This document shows positions 48,917-58,387 of a stretch of DNA of 64,000 bases, piece by piece. Each line of letters opens with the position of its first letter. Positions within the stretch are counted from its first letter, which is position 1. Source of the DNA: Burkholderiaceae bacterium (lineage in GTDB: Bacteria; Pseudomonadota; Gammaproteobacteria; Burkholderiales; Burkholderiaceae_E); the NCBI GenBank assembly GCA_023954015.1, contig JAMLIS010000009.1, forward strand, positions 1 through 64,000. The letters are read 5' to 3'. The notes below the pieces were generated by a model. It ran no database searches, was not told the origin of the DNA, and saw nothing but the letters and a program-made list of their open reading frames with translations. Both the position numbers and the translations under genes were made by a program.

Positions 48917-50008
48917 ATGCAGTTCATCGACCTCCAGACGCAATATGCAGCATTGAAGCCCGAGATCGACCGGCGCATACAGGCGGTGCTCGACCACGGC
49001 CAGTACATCATGGGCCCCGAAGTACGCGAGCTGGAAGAGCGGCTCGAACAGTTCACGGGGTCGAAGCATTGCATCACCGTGGCTTCCGGAACCGAGGCGC
49101 TGCTCATCGCGCTGATGGCGCTGGGCATCGGGCGCGGCGACGAAGTGATCACCACGCCGTTCACCTTCGTGGCGACGGCGGAGATGATCGTGCTGCTCGG
49201 CGCGACGCCGATGTTCGTCGATGTCGATCCGTCCACCGGCAACATCGACGCCTCGCGGATCGAGGAGCGAATCACCGCGCGCACGAGGGCGATCATGCCG
49301 GTCGCGCTCTACGGGCAGCCGGCGGACATGGACGAGATCAACGCAGTGGCATCGCGCCACGGCCTGCCGGTCATCGAGGACGCCGCGCAGAGCTTCGGCG
49401 CCGAGTACAAGGGCCGCAAGAGCTGCAACCTGTCGACCATCGGCTGCACGAGCTTCTTCCCGAGCAAGCCGCTGGGCTGCTACGGCGACGGCGGTGCGAT
49501 CTTCACGAGCGACGAGGCGCTCTCGAAGAAGATGCGCGAAATTCGCGTGCACGGGCAGGAGCGCAGGTACCACCATACGTCGGTCGGCGTGGGCGGGCGC
49601 ATGGACACGCTGCAGTGCGCCGTGGTGCTGGCAAAACTCGCCCGCTTCGATTGGGAGACAGCCGAGCGCCAACGCAAGGCACGCCGGTACCTCGATCTCC
49701 TGCGCAACGCACCGACCGTCACCACCCTCCCCCCGAAGCCTGGCCGTACCACGGCGTGGGCGCAGTTCACGGTGCTCTGCGACGACCGCACGGCACTGCA
49801 GCAGCGCCTTTCGGAAGCGGGGATTCCCACCGCGATCCATTATCCCGTTCCGCTGCATCGGCAGCCCGCTTATCGCGAGCTGGGCGGCGGCGAGGAGTAC
49901 CCCGTGGCCTCGTCGATGGCGCAGCGCGTCCTGAGCCTGCCGATGTCGGCCGATCTGAAGGAAGACGATCAGCAGCGCGTCTGCAGCGTGATCGCGAACG
50001 GGCGGTAG
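48917..50008 (+). CDS. wbpE: DegT-family aminotransferase, WbpE-like
   Basis: A PLP-dependent sugar aminotransferase of 363 residues that would place the 3-amino group on the 3-keto UDP-GlcNAc acid made by WbpB. The phosphate site TVASGTEALLIALMALGIGRGDEVITTPFTF and the PLP-Lys region SFFPSKPLGCYGDGGAIFT are present. The sequence (MQFIDLQTQYAALKPEIDRRI) matches the WbpE/WlbC subgroup. A copy of the 161-bp repeat starts 58 bp after the stop. Confidence 0.92.
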   Translation: MQFIDLQTQYAALKPEIDRRIQAVLDHGQYIMGPEVRELEERLEQFTGSKHCITVASGTEALLIALMALGIGRGDEVITTPFTFVATAEMIVLLGATPMFVDVDPSTGNIDASRIEERITARTRAIMPVALYGQPADMDEINAVASRHGLPVIEDAAQSFGAEYKGRKSCNLSTIGCTSFFPSKPLGCYGDGGAIFTSDEALSKKMREIRVHGQERRYHHTSVGVGGRMDTLQCAVVLAKLARFDWETAERQRKARRYLDLLRNAPTVTTLPPKPGRTTAWAQFTVLCDDRTALQQRLSEAGIPTAIHYPVPLHRQPAYRELGGGEEYPVASSMAQRVLSLPMSADLKEDDQQRVCSVIANGR

Positions 50009-50066
50009 GCGCACCCGGTCTTGCCGCGCGCGCTGCGCGCTTGCCCGGATACGCAGACCCGGAGTC

Positions 50067-50227
50067 AGAACGTGTGAACCAATCGGCCGTGACCGGAAAG
50101 CGCGCCAGGAAGCGTCCGATCGAGGCGCAAAGCGCAGCCATATCGGTAGATATGGCGAGCATTTGCAACGAAGAGCGGGCGCTCCCTGGCGCGCGAGACG
50201 GGCATGGACGATTGGTTCACACGTTCT
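50067..50227. repeat. 161-bp palindromic MITE-like element, copy 2
   Basis: It has perfect 19-bp terminal inverted repeats, AGAACGTGTGAACCAATCG at 50067-50085 and its complement at 50209-50227, and an internal hairpin CCATATC-GGTA-GATATGG at 50138-50155. The two halves pair further inside, for example GCGCGCCAGGAAGCG with CGCTCCCTGGCGCGC. It has the same length as copy 1 at 5427-5587, and fills the space between wbpE and the convergent PglE-like gene. Its last base is part of the stop codon of that gene. Confidence 0.92.
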
Positions 50228-51399
50228 CAGGTCGCACGCGCGAGAACGTCTCGCAGCACCTCGCAGGTCTTCTCGATCTCGGCCGAGGTCAACGTGGGGT
50301 GCACGAGAAACATGAGGCTGGTGTCGCCGAGCTCTCGCGCAACCGGAAGACGCCGTTCGGGCCGCATTCCCGTCCCGTCGAAGGCCTTTTCCAGGTACAC
50401 CTCCGAGCACGTGCCCGAATAGCACGGAACGCCGGCCGCCTGTATCTCGTTCATGACCCGGTCGCGCGTCCAGCCCGCGCGAAGCGTTTCGGGCTCGACG
50501 AACAGGTAGCACCGATACCAGGCGTGCTGCACCCCGGCCTCGACGATCGGAACGCGCAGACCCGGGATCGCCGCGGCCGCCGCGCGGATCGCCTGGGCGT
50601 TGCGGGAGCGAGCCGCGTTCCATTCCGGCATGCGTCTCAACTGGATGCGGCCGATTGCCGCCTGCATCTCGGTCATGCGCCAGTTCGTTCCGAAGCTCTC
50701 GTGCAACCAGCGAAAGCCCGGCGGGTGTTGGCGTTCGTAGACCGCCTCCCATGACTTCCCGTGGTCCTTGTACGACCACATCCTGGACCAGACGCTCCGA
50801 TCGCGGGTAGTCACCATTCCACCTTCCCCGCCGGTGGTGATGATCTTGTCCTGGCAGAACGACCAGGCGCCCACGTGGCCGATCGACCCGACGGGACGTC
50901 CGCGATAGCTTGCGCCGTGCGCCTGCGCGCAGTCCTCTATCACGAAGATGCCGCGTTCTTCGGCAAGATCCATGATCGGACCCATGTCGCACGGATGACC
51001 GCCCAGGTGCACGCAGACGATCGCACGCGTGCGCGGCGTGAGCACCTCGCCGATCGTTTCCGCCGTGATGTTCTGGCTGTTCCGGTCGACGTCGGCGAAA
51101 CGCGGAAACGCCCCGGCATTGACGACAGTGGAAACCGACGCGATGAAGGTCCGAGGCGCGACGACCACCTCGTCGCCCGGCCCGATCCCGAGGGCCTTCA
51201 CGGCGACATCGAGCGCGACGGTCCCGTTGAAGAGCGCGACCGCATGCGGCACCTCGCACCACTGGGAGAACTCGTGCTCGAAGCTGCGGCATTCGTCACC
51301 CGTCCAGTAGTTCACGCGATTGCTCGACAGCACGCGCGAGACGGCTTCGACCTCTTCGGCCGTGAAGCAAGGCCACGGCGAGAATCCCGTTCCGATCAT
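50227..51399 (-). CDS. DegT-family aminotransferase, PglE-like
   Basis: A 390-residue PLP aminotransferase. The PLP-binding region ALFNGTVALDVAVKALGIGPGDEVVVAPRTF and Lys region SFCQDKIITTGGEGGMV are intact. Position next to PglD- and PglC-like genes suggests it aminates C4 of the dehydratase product, as in bacillosamine synthesis; this rests on context. The ATG overlaps the stop of the PglD-like gene (ATGA). The stop codon straddles the boundary of the 161-bp repeat. Confidence 0.9.
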   Translation of the reverse strand: MIGTGFSPWPCFTAEEVEAVSRVLSSNRVNYWTGDECRSFEHEFSQWCEVPHAVALFNGTVALDVAVKALGIGPGDEVVVAPRTFIASVSTVVNAGAFPRFADVDRNSQNITAETIGEVLTPRTRAIVCVHLGGHPCDMGPIMDLAEERGIFVIEDCAQAHGASYRGRPVGSIGHVGAWSFCQDKIITTGGEGGMVTTRDRSVWSRMWSYKDHGKSWEAVYERQHPPGFRWLHESFGTNWRMTEMQAAIGRIQLRRMPEWNAARSRNAQAIRAAAAAIPGLRVPIVEAGVQHAWYRCYLFVEPETLRAGWTRDRVMNEIQAAGVPCYSGTCSEVYLEKAFDGTGMRPERRLPVARELGDTSLMFLVHPTLTSAEIEKTCEVLRDVLARAT

Positions 51400-52031
51400 C
51401 GCGCTCCTCCTTCGGCATCGCCGCCGACGGGCCGAGCGGGCACACCGACGACGGTGCACCCATCCGGTACATCGCGAACCACTACCGCCCCCGCTCCGAC
51501 GACGACATCCCTGCCGATGCGTACGCGATGGCGCACGGCACTGCCGATGCCGATCCAGCTTCGCTCCCCGACAGTCACTTCGCCAGCCAGGTGCGCTCCG
51601 GGACTCACGTGCACGCCGTCCGCCAACCGGCAATCGTGATCGACACCGGCCAGCGTATTGACGATGCAGCCGCCTCCCAGGACGGCACCCACGTTGACCA
51701 CCGCACCGGCGACCACGACGGTTCCCGTGCCGACGAAGGCGCCCGCGCTGACCACGGCGGACGGGTGCACGATCGCCGCGATGCTCTTCCCGGCGGCTTG
51801 CAGTCGACCGAGCCAGCGAAGGCGCAGTTCGCCATTGCCGAGCGCCACGATGAAATCCACGTCGGGCGATTCCACCGCGAACGCCGATTCCAAGTTTCCT
51901 CGTACCCCGGGGTCGCTCGACCGATCGTCGTCGTAGTGAACAATGCACGTCCAGCGCCGCATTTCGCGTGCACAGTCGGCAACCACGCGGCCGTGCCCGC
52001 CTGCTCCGAGAATCGCGAGTGTCGAAGGCAT
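51396..52031 (-). CDS. NeuD/PglD-like sugar O/N-acetyltransferase
   Basis: A 211-residue acetyltransferase with an N-terminal Rossmann-like half (LAILGAGGHGRVVADCA) and a C-terminal hexapeptide-repeat helix (from about residue 90), including VDHDCRLADGVHVSPGAHLAGEV with the catalytic His as in PglD. It would acetylate the 4-amino sugar to UDP-N,N'-diacetylbacillosamine or a related sugar. It lies between the PglC-like and PglE-like genes. Confidence 0.9.
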   Translation of the reverse strand: MPSTLAILGAGGHGRVVADCAREMRRWTCIVHYDDDRSSDPGVRGNLESAFAVESPDVDFIVALGNGELRLRWLGRLQAAGKSIAAIVHPSAVVSAGAFVGTGTVVVAGAVVNVGAVLGGGCIVNTLAGVDHDCRLADGVHVSPGAHLAGEVTVGERSWIGIGSAVRHRVRIGRDVVVGAGAVVVRDVPDGCTVVGVPARPVGGDAEGGAR

Positions 52032-52036
52032 GCTGG

Positions 52037-52633
52037 CTAAGCCTTCGGCGAGCCGGTAAACCGCGTCATCGTCGCCTCTCCTTCGGCAGTGATTCCTTCC
52101 CGGCGCAGGACCTTCACGACAGTAAGCAGGAGGATCCTGGCGTCGAGCCACAGGCTTCGATTGTCGACGTACCAGACGTCGAGCGCGAAGCGGTCCTCCC
52201 AGCTCAATGAATTGCGCCCATTCACCTGTGCCCAGCCGGTGATCCCCGGAAGAACCTCGTGGCGGCGCGCCTGCTGCTTGCTGTAGAGCGGCAGATATTC
52301 CATCAGCAACGGCCGGGGTCCGACCAGGCTCATCTCGCCTCGCAGCACGTTGAAGAGTTCCGGCAGCTCGTCGAGGCTGCTCGAGCGAAGAAAACTGCCC
52401 AATCGCGTCAGCCGCGCCGCATCGGGCAACAGCCGGCCCTCCTGGTCGTGTTCCTCGGTCATCGTGCGGAACTTCAGCAACGCGAACGGTGTTCCGTGCA
52501 GCCCGGGCCGTAGTTGTCGAAACAGGATCGGCGAGCCGAGCGAGCACCGGATCGCAATGCCGACGCCCAGCAGGACGGGCGAGAGCAGCGCGATCGCCAC
52601 GGCGGATCCGATCAGATCGACCAGGCGTTTCAT
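52037..52633 (-). CDS. PglC-like phosphoglycosyl transferase (bacterial sugar transferase)
   Basis: A small monotopic phosphoglycosyl transferase of 198 residues that starts glycan assembly by moving a sugar-1-phosphate to undecaprenyl phosphate. There is one re-entrant hydrophobic helix (residues about 8-30), KFRTM, the catalytic Asp-Glu pair in SLDELPELFNVLRGEMSLVGPRPLL and GITGWAQVNGR. The size and neighbours (PglD, PglE) favour a bacillosamine-type substrate. Its ATG overlaps the stop of the upstream glycosyltransferase gene. Confidence 0.93.
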   Translation of the reverse strand: MKRLVDLIGSAVAIALLSPVLLGVGIAIRCSLGSPILFRQLRPGLHGTPFALLKFRTMTEEHDQEGRLLPDAARLTRLGSFLRSSSLDELPELFNVLRGEMSLVGPRPLLMEYLPLYSKQQARRHEVLPGITGWAQVNGRNSLSWEDRFALDVWYVDNRSLWLDARILLLTVVKVLRREGITAEGEATMTRFTGSPKA

Positions 52634-53862
52634 GTCCGCTCCGAGAGGCACGCGTCCATCTCTTGCGCCAGGCGTGCCGCGAGTTGCCGGTAGGCATGCT
52701 TCGCTTCGACATAGGCACGCGCGCGCAATCCCATTTCCCTGCGCATCTCTGTGCCCATCGACAGCAACTCGGTGATCGCGCGCGCAAGCGCAACCGGATC
52801 GTCCGCCGCTGCAGTCACCCCGCAGCGCGCCTCCTCGATCGGGTTGTTCGCCGCGCCGGAGGCAATGACCACCGGACGACCCGCCGCCATGTAGTCGTAC
52901 AGCTTGTTCATGCTGATCCCGTACCGGTAGAGCGCCGGCAGGTTTCTCACGGTGATGACGAACGCGTCGGCCTGCGCCGCGATGGCCGGTACCTCGTGCT
53001 TGGGAACCGGATCTTCGAAGCGAATCCATGACGCGTCGAGTCCTCGCGCGGCAGCGAGCGAGACCAGCGACGCCTTGGCCGGCCCGTCGCCGATCATTCG
53101 CAGCGTGAGTTTCAGCGCATTGTCATCCCGGATGCGCGCGATCGCCTCGATCAGCACGTCGAGACCGTTGGCCTGGCCATGCGCGCCCAGATACATCAGC
53201 ACGGGCCGCGAACGACCGCGCGGCAACTGCGCCACCTCGCCGAAATCGTCCAGTTCCACGCCGTTCGGAATCCAGACGACCCGCTGCGCCGCGACGCCCG
53301 TCGAGGCGATGTAATCGCCCGCGAACGGCAGCAGCGCGATCACCCTGCAGGCCCTCCGATAGAGATACCGCTCGAGACGCCGCATCGCGATCGCCGTCGG
53401 ACTTCGCTCCCGCAGCCGTCCCATGTCGATCAGTGTCCTCGGCCAGAGATCTCGCACCTCGAAAACGAACGGAACTCCGTGCCGGCGCGCCAGGATCGCC
53501 GCTGCGAGTCCGGCAAACGGATGCACGCTGGAGCCGATGACAAGGTCCGGCCGCGGAAGGCCGCGCAATTCCGATGGCACGAGCGAACGCACCAGATACG
53601 CGAGCATGTTGGCCATTCGTCCGATGCCGTTTCCCCGATATTCGGGTACCCGCAGCCAGACGAAATCGACGCCGCAACGCCGGGAACGGAGATCGTTTCC
53701 CACGCAGGTGGGCCTCGTGCGGCCGTACAGGTCCGTCGTCGCTGCGACGATGCTCGCGGTCCAGCCGAACTCGGGCAGCCGCCGCGCGAGCTGAACATGG
53801 CGCGTTCCGCCGGCTTCGGTGGAATCGTAGGCGTAGTGATTGAGAATCCAGACGTGCTTCAT
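52630..53862 (-). CDS. Glycosyltransferase, GT4-like
   Basis: A 410-residue GT-B glycosyltransferase with an N-terminal acceptor domain (HYAYDSTEAGGTRHVQLARRL) and a C-terminal donor domain (VLMYLGAHGQANGLDVLIEAI, then LYDYMAAGRPVVIASGA). It resembles WbuB/WbnA-type enzymes near small sugar transferases. The linkage made is unknown. It overlaps both neighbours by 4 nt. Confidence 0.9.
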   Translation of the reverse strand: MKHVWILNHYAYDSTEAGGTRHVQLARRLPEFGWTASIVAATTDLYGRTRPTCVGNDLRSRRCGVDFVWLRVPEYRGNGIGRMANMLAYLVRSLVPSELRGLPRPDLVIGSSVHPFAGLAAAILARRHGVPFVFEVRDLWPRTLIDMGRLRERSPTAIAMRRLERYLYRRACRVIALLPFAGDYIASTGVAAQRVVWIPNGVELDDFGEVAQLPRGRSRPVLMYLGAHGQANGLDVLIEAIARIRDDNALKLTLRMIGDGPAKASLVSLAAARGLDASWIRFEDPVPKHEVPAIAAQADAFVITVRNLPALYRYGISMNKLYDYMAAGRPVVIASGAANNPIEEARCGVTAAADDPVALARAITELLSMGTEMRREMGLRARAYVEAKHAYRQLAARLAQEMDACLSERT

Positions 53863-55037
53863 CGCGCCAGGCGACGACTGTTTCGATGCTCGCGCCCGAC
53901 GATGCGCTCGTAGGCGGGGCGAAGCGTTTCCACTTCCGCCTTCCAGGAAAGAGATCGACCCAGCCGTCCCGCGTTCGTTGCCTTGCGCCGCATCTCGTCC
54001 TGCCGAAGCGAATCGAGAAAGCTTAGATCGTCTTCGTCGGGGACGACCCAGCCAGCGTCTTCGCGTCGAATCAACGCGGCCATTTCCGGCAGCTCGTTGG
54101 CGACGATCGGGACACCGGCCATCGCATACTCGAAGAACTTGTTCGGCAGCGAGAATTTGTAGGAAAGGCAATCGGCGTCGAGCATGCAGAAGCCGATGTC
54201 CGCTTCCCGCGCAAGCGCGAGCACCTCGGACGGCAGCACGAGCGGATGGAAATGCACGTTCGGCAGGCCTTCCGCGATCTGCCTGCAGTACGCCAGACTG
54301 GGGCCGTCGCCGACGACCACGAAATGCCATCTTTCCGAAACCTGGTTCCAGCGCTCGATCACCCATTCGACCCTGCGTCCAGGGGCGACCGATCCGAGAT
54401 ATACGGCGACGAGCGCGTCCTCGGGCAGGTCCAGTCGCCGGCGCAATCCGAAGCGTCGAGCGTCGTCGGGAGGAGCTTCGGGAACGTTCCGCACGACGTA
54501 GGGCCTTCGAATCGAATAGGTATCCGCGTACCAGTCGGCGATCAGGTCCGAAACGACGACGACTTCATCGGCGAACCGGATCAACGAACGCTCCAGGACC
54601 TTCAGGATTGTCCGGCGCGAACCCTTGGCGGTCTTGACCTCGGTTTCGAGTTCGTGCGCTTCGTATACGAGAGGAATCCGGTAGACGACTTTGATCAGTA
54701 CCGCGATCGGCAGGACCGAAAGGCTGTGCGGGTGGATGCACGCGGGCCTCGTACGGCGAGCCAGCGCACCGATGCGAACGAACCAGGCCAGGAACTGAAT
54801 CGTCTTGACGAACGGCCGCCGGTTGTCGGCTTGCCCCTTCTTCAGCCGGACGAAGCAGATGCCGCGCCGTTGCTTGCGGACCTGCGCGTCTGCGCGACCC
54901 GAGATGCCGACGACATAGATCCTGGAGAACAACCGGGCCTCGACGAGCCACGCGACCATCTTCTCGATCCTCGACTCGTGGGTGAGGTCGGAGGGATAGA
55001 GATGAAGCCCGACGATACCGCTCGACCTCTTCGCCAT
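53859..55037 (-). CDS. Glycosyltransferase, GT4-like
   Basis: A 392-residue GT-B glycosyltransferase. The donor half contains VYLGSVAPGRRVEWVIERW and the late FSLPNKFFEYAMAGVPIVANELPEM segment with the conserved Glu. The N-terminal half has LVYEAHELE, common in this group. The specificity cannot be read. Its stop overlaps the next gene by ATGA, and its ATG shares one base with the stop of the polymerase gene (TGATG). Confidence 0.9.
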   Translation of the reverse strand: MAKRSSGIVGLHLYPSDLTHESRIEKMVAWLVEARLFSRIYVVGISGRADAQVRKQRRGICFVRLKKGQADNRRPFVKTIQFLAWFVRIGALARRTRPACIHPHSLSVLPIAVLIKVVYRIPLVYEAHELETEVKTAKGSRRTILKVLERSLIRFADEVVVVSDLIADWYADTYSIRRPYVVRNVPEAPPDDARRFGLRRRLDLPEDALVAVYLGSVAPGRRVEWVIERWNQVSERWHFVVVGDGPSLAYCRQIAEGLPNVHFHPLVLPSEVLALAREADIGFCMLDADCLSYKFSLPNKFFEYAMAGVPIVANELPEMAALIRREDAGWVVPDEDDLSFLDSLRQDEMRRKATNAGRLGRSLSWKAEVETLRPAYERIVGREHRNSRRLAR

Positions 55038-56476
55038 CAGGGCGAGCGCTCGAACGAAGCCAGGAAAAAGAGCGGAAGGACGACGAAGACGCCGAACACC
55101 GGCGCCGAAAAAAACGTGTCGCCCGACGTCGATGAATAAAAGCCGACAGCTCCGTACATGAACGCGACGGGCCAGAATGCGCCGCCGGAATCGAACATCA
55201 TCCGCGCGTACAACCACAGCGACGCAATGAGCAGGATGATCAACGAGACCGCCGCGACCAATCCCCCGTACAGAAGTGCGGAGATCACGAAGTTGTGCGG
55301 ATAGTCGTACCCGGTCGGGACCGCGAAACGACCCGCGAAGGCAGCGCCGTACGCGAAGCCATCGCCGATCCACGTTCGACCCGAGTCCCGATAGAGTTCC
55401 AGGCCGAAGCGCCAGCGATCCAGGCGCGCCGCGCCGACAGACGGCCTTTCCGGCATGCGCCGACTGATCACGGGATCCTCGGACCGAAAGGGCGGGACCA
55501 CACCCTCCTCGACGGCCTTCTGCAACGACCTTGCCAGCACGATCCTTGCACCGTCGGAAAGCGTCATCAGCCTGCCCACGGTATACAGCGTATCCGCCTG
55601 TCCGGATCGCAAAGCCGGCTGCGCGGTCAGGCGGCCGCCCAGCACGTTCACGACGAAAGCCTGCGCGACGGCGAATAGCGCGCCTGCCACGGTGGCGACT
55701 ATCGCTACGCGCCACACCGCCGCCTTGCGGCTCAGCGGCATCAGTCGGGGAAAGACAAGCACGATCAGCGCCAGGACGATGATCACCAGCACGAAGCGAC
55801 GCGAACCGCTCAACAGACCCGCCCCGACAGCAACGCCCGCGCCGATCGTCGCGATATTCGCGATACGTGGAAACCTCCACAGGCCGACGCAGGCGGTCAC
55901 GCCGCAGGCCACGCTCAGCGCGTACGAATTGTAGTCGTGTGCGACACTCGTTCCGCCCGGGTACGGGCGGTCCGGCAGCACTGGCGCAATGAAGGGCTGC
56001 CCGTACGCGAGGTAGATCAGCTTGACGAAGCCGAGCACGCCGAGCAGCGCCCCCGTCGAGGCAATCGGCACGAGCATGCGTCGCAGCAGCGCCTCGGTTC
56101 GATCGTTGCGCGCGGGAAGGGCCAGCGCCAGGGCGACAACGGCGCACAGCACGAGCGCCCGCAGAGCGTCGTTCCGGACCGGAGCCGGAACGTCGGAGCC
56201 CGCGACGACCTTCCAGTCGAAGAACAATGCACTGAACAGGATCAGCACGAACAGCACGTACGACGCCCGATCATCCGGTAGCTGGATCGAACCCGAGCGC
56301 CGCAGGACGAGTGCGGTCCCTGCGGCGAGCGCGAGGACGACGACCGAAACGGGGAAGAAGCGACTCCACCCGGTAACGCCCTGCCCGAGCAGGACGGCAA
56401 CGAGGCAGATGGTCGCCGCATCGGGGCCGTTGATGATCGGCCTTCGCGCCTCGAAAGCCCGGACCGTTGCCACCAT
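55037..56476 (-). CDS. O-antigen polymerase/ligase-like membrane protein (Wzy candidate)
   Basis: A 479-residue integral membrane protein with about 11 hydrophobic helices and a large periplasmic loop (about residues 270-380). The loop ends in the PF04932-like motif YDYPHNFVISALLYGG that is shared by Wzy polymerases and WaaL ligases. Its place inside the O-unit operon favours Wzy, but the fold alone cannot separate the two. Confidence 0.83.
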   Translation of the reverse strand: MVATVRAFEARRPIINGPDAATICLVAVLLGQGVTGWSRFFPVSVVVLALAAGTALVLRRSGSIQLPDDRASYVLFVLILFSALFFDWKVVAGSDVPAPVRNDALRALVLCAVVALALALPARNDRTEALLRRMLVPIASTGALLGVLGFVKLIYLAYGQPFIAPVLPDRPYPGGTSVAHDYNSYALSVACGVTACVGLWRFPRIANIATIGAGVAVGAGLLSGSRRFVLVIIVLALIVLVFPRLMPLSRKAAVWRVAIVATVAGALFAVAQAFVVNVLGGRLTAQPALRSGQADTLYTVGRLMTLSDGARIVLARSLQKAVEEGVVPPFRSEDPVISRRMPERPSVGAARLDRWRFGLELYRDSGRTWIGDGFAYGAAFAGRFAVPTGYDYPHNFVISALLYGGLVAAVSLIILLIASLWLYARMMFDSGGAFWPVAFMYGAVGFYSSTSGDTFFSAPVFGVFVVLPLFFLASFERSP

Positions 56477-56479
56477 GGC

Positions 56480-57625
56480 TCAGACGGGGATCTTCAGCCG
56501 GCGCGACAGGTTCCTCGCCGACCGGAGTATCGACTCCAGCCGGCGACTGCTCGGATAATCGTCGTGCCTGCGGTTGGGCAACGCGATGAGCGCCTCGAAC
56601 TCCGGCACCGTGAGCTCCAGCTTCTTGCTCACGTACTCCATGTCGTCGCGCAGCGATGCCGCGTCGTACGGCGGCGATTCCAGCTCGGCGAGGGCCGCCT
56701 CCCGGCTCATCTGCCCGGACACCACGAGGCTCGCCAGATGCGCCCTCCTCTTGTCGTAGCCGAACTTCACCGGGAGGTAATACGACTGGAAGAAACGCGT
56801 CCAGCGCGACTCGAAATGCTTGCCGCCGTAATACGTCCAGCCGAACCGTTCGGTGAGGAAGGCAATCGCCTTTTCCTTGTCGTATTCGACCAGGTCGAGC
56901 GGCCGAACGACCTTCATCCCCCGTACGTACGGATAGTACAGATACGAGCGAAGCAAGCCGGAAATCGGAAAAGTGCTCAGCGGGCGCGTGCCGAAAAGCT
57001 TGTGTATCGCCCGGAGCTGGCGGCTGTCGGTCGCGTTGTAGCCCCAGGCCTGCGGCAGGATCGACTCTGTTGCGATGTTCGAGCCCGTCAGCACGTACTT
57101 GATGCGGCGCTCGACGGCGAACTCGTAGAGCTTCGCGAAGAACGCATGGTCTTGCGGGACGTCCTGGTTCGGTACGGCCGCTTTCAGGTACGCAACCTGC
57201 AGGTCGCGCATCTCCTCCCAGTCGACCACGTACGTGAAGAGATCGATGTCGAGGCCCTTCGTGAGGTTCTCGATGTTGCGCACGGCTAGCTCGGAGTTCC
57301 ATCCGGCGTCTACGTGCACGGCGAGCGGGCGTAGCTGCATGAGCTCCTTGGCGACGTAGAGCAGGTAGGAGCTGTCCACTCCACCGCTCACCCCGATCGC
57401 GCAGTCGTACTCACGCCCCCGGCCATACGCGCGGATCTGTTCCGACAGACGACGCAGGCGCTCTGCGCCCCGCTCGTCGGGCATCCAGTTCGGCGCAAGC
57501 AGCTCGTCGAATCGCCGGCAGTGACTGCACACCCCGTGCTCGTCGAACTCGATCCGCGGGTCGGACGTATCCATCACGCATCGCGTGCAGATCCGGTAAC
57601 TCTTCTCGTCGATGCCAGGCTGCAT
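56480..57625 (-). CDS. wbpG: N-acetyl sugar amidotransferase
   Basis: A 381-residue ATP-PP-loop amidotransferase that turns an acetamido into an acetamidino group on an O-antigen sugar. The N-terminus has a Cys cluster (CTRCVMDTSDP, CSHCRRF), followed by the PP-loop IGVSGGVDSSYLLY and the family segment VLTGSNIATESILPQAWGYN. It needs ammonia from the HisH/HisF-like pair encoded immediately upstream, 2 bp away, as in Pseudomonas and Plesiomonas LPS loci. Confidence 0.93.
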   Translation of the reverse strand: MQPGIDEKSYRICTRCVMDTSDPRIEFDEHGVCSHCRRFDELLAPNWMPDERGAERLRRLSEQIRAYGRGREYDCAIGVSGGVDSSYLLYVAKELMQLRPLAVHVDAGWNSELAVRNIENLTKGLDIDLFTYVVDWEEMRDLQVAYLKAAVPNQDVPQDHAFFAKLYEFAVERRIKYVLTGSNIATESILPQAWGYNATDSRQLRAIHKLFGTRPLSTFPISGLLRSYLYYPYVRGMKVVRPLDLVEYDKEKAIAFLTERFGWTYYGGKHFESRWTRFFQSYYLPVKFGYDKRRAHLASLVVSGQMSREAALAELESPPYDAASLRDDMEYVSKKLELTVPEFEALIALPNRRHDDYPSSRRLESILRSARNLSRRLKIPV

Positions 57626-57627
57626 GC

Positions 57628-58383
57628 TCAGATCGCTTCGATTTCTTCGGGTTTCGGATAGGTGATCAGCACGGCCCTGTGCTTTCCCTGGTAGACGAAT
57701 TGGCTGCCGCCCGCTGCAGCAGCGGCGCCCGCCTCGCGGATGACCTGCCGAAAGTGCGCCAGCTCGCCACCGCCGCCGCAGGCGACCACGGGTATCGTCA
57801 CGGCCTTCGCGACCGCCCGCACGAGCTCGAGGTCGAAGCCCTGTCGCATGCCGTCGCGATCGACGCTGTTCAACAGGATCTCACCGGCGCCTGCCGCCTG
57901 GGCCTGCCGCGCCAGCGCAACCGGATCCTTCTCGTACGCGTTGCGCCCGGCATGGCTGTACACAGCCGCGCCTCCCAGCAATCCGCGCTTGCAGTCGATC
58001 GAGAACACCACGCTCTGGCTGCCGAAGCGATCGGCAGCGCGGCTCAGCACGCTCATGTCGTCCAGCGGAGCGGTGTTCAACGAGATCTTCTCGATCCCGA
58101 GCGCGAAAAGCTCGTGCATCTGACCGAGTCCCGCGACGCCGCCCCCGTAGCAGAGCGGCATGAAGCACTCCTCCGCCATTCGCGCGAGCAGCGGCAGATC
58201 CGGGCCCCTGCCTTCCTTGCTTGCCATGATGTCGAGGACGACGAGCTCATCGACTTCCTTCTCGTTGAAGATGCGAACCGCGTTCAACGGGTCGCCGACG
58301 TAGCCGGGCTTCGCGAACCGGACGGTCTTGACCAATCCCTTTCCGCGCAGCAGAAGTACCGGGATGATTCTGGGGCGATGCAC
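57628..58383 (-). CDS. hisF2: HisF-like cyclase subunit for LPS amidotransferase (HisF2)
   Basis: A 251-residue TIM barrel related to imidazole glycerol phosphate synthase HisF. It has RIIPVLLLRGKGLVKTVRF at the N-terminus and the HisF-like NSVDRDGMRQGFDLELV and VVACGGGGELAHF loops, but its location between wbpG and hisH2 shows the LPS role: channelling ammonia from HisH2 to WbpG. The start is GTG at 58383; no in-frame ATG is near. The biosynthetic hisF is expected elsewhere. Confidence 0.9.
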   Translation of the reverse strand: MHRPRIIPVLLLRGKGLVKTVRFAKPGYVGDPLNAVRIFNEKEVDELVVLDIMASKEGRGPDLPLLARMAEECFMPLCYGGGVAGLGQMHELFALGIEKISLNTAPLDDMSVLSRAADRFGSQSVVFSIDCKRGLLGGAAVYSHAGRNAYEKDPVALARQAQAAGAGEILLNSVDRDGMRQGFDLELVRAVAKAVTIPVVACGGGGELAHFRQVIREAGAAAAAGGSQFVYQGKHRAVLITYPKPEEIEAI

Positions 58384-58387
58384 CCTC

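Noticed and set aside
50067..50227. Insertion sequence with its own transposase
   Set aside because: At 161 bp it is far too short to encode a transposase and none is found near either copy.
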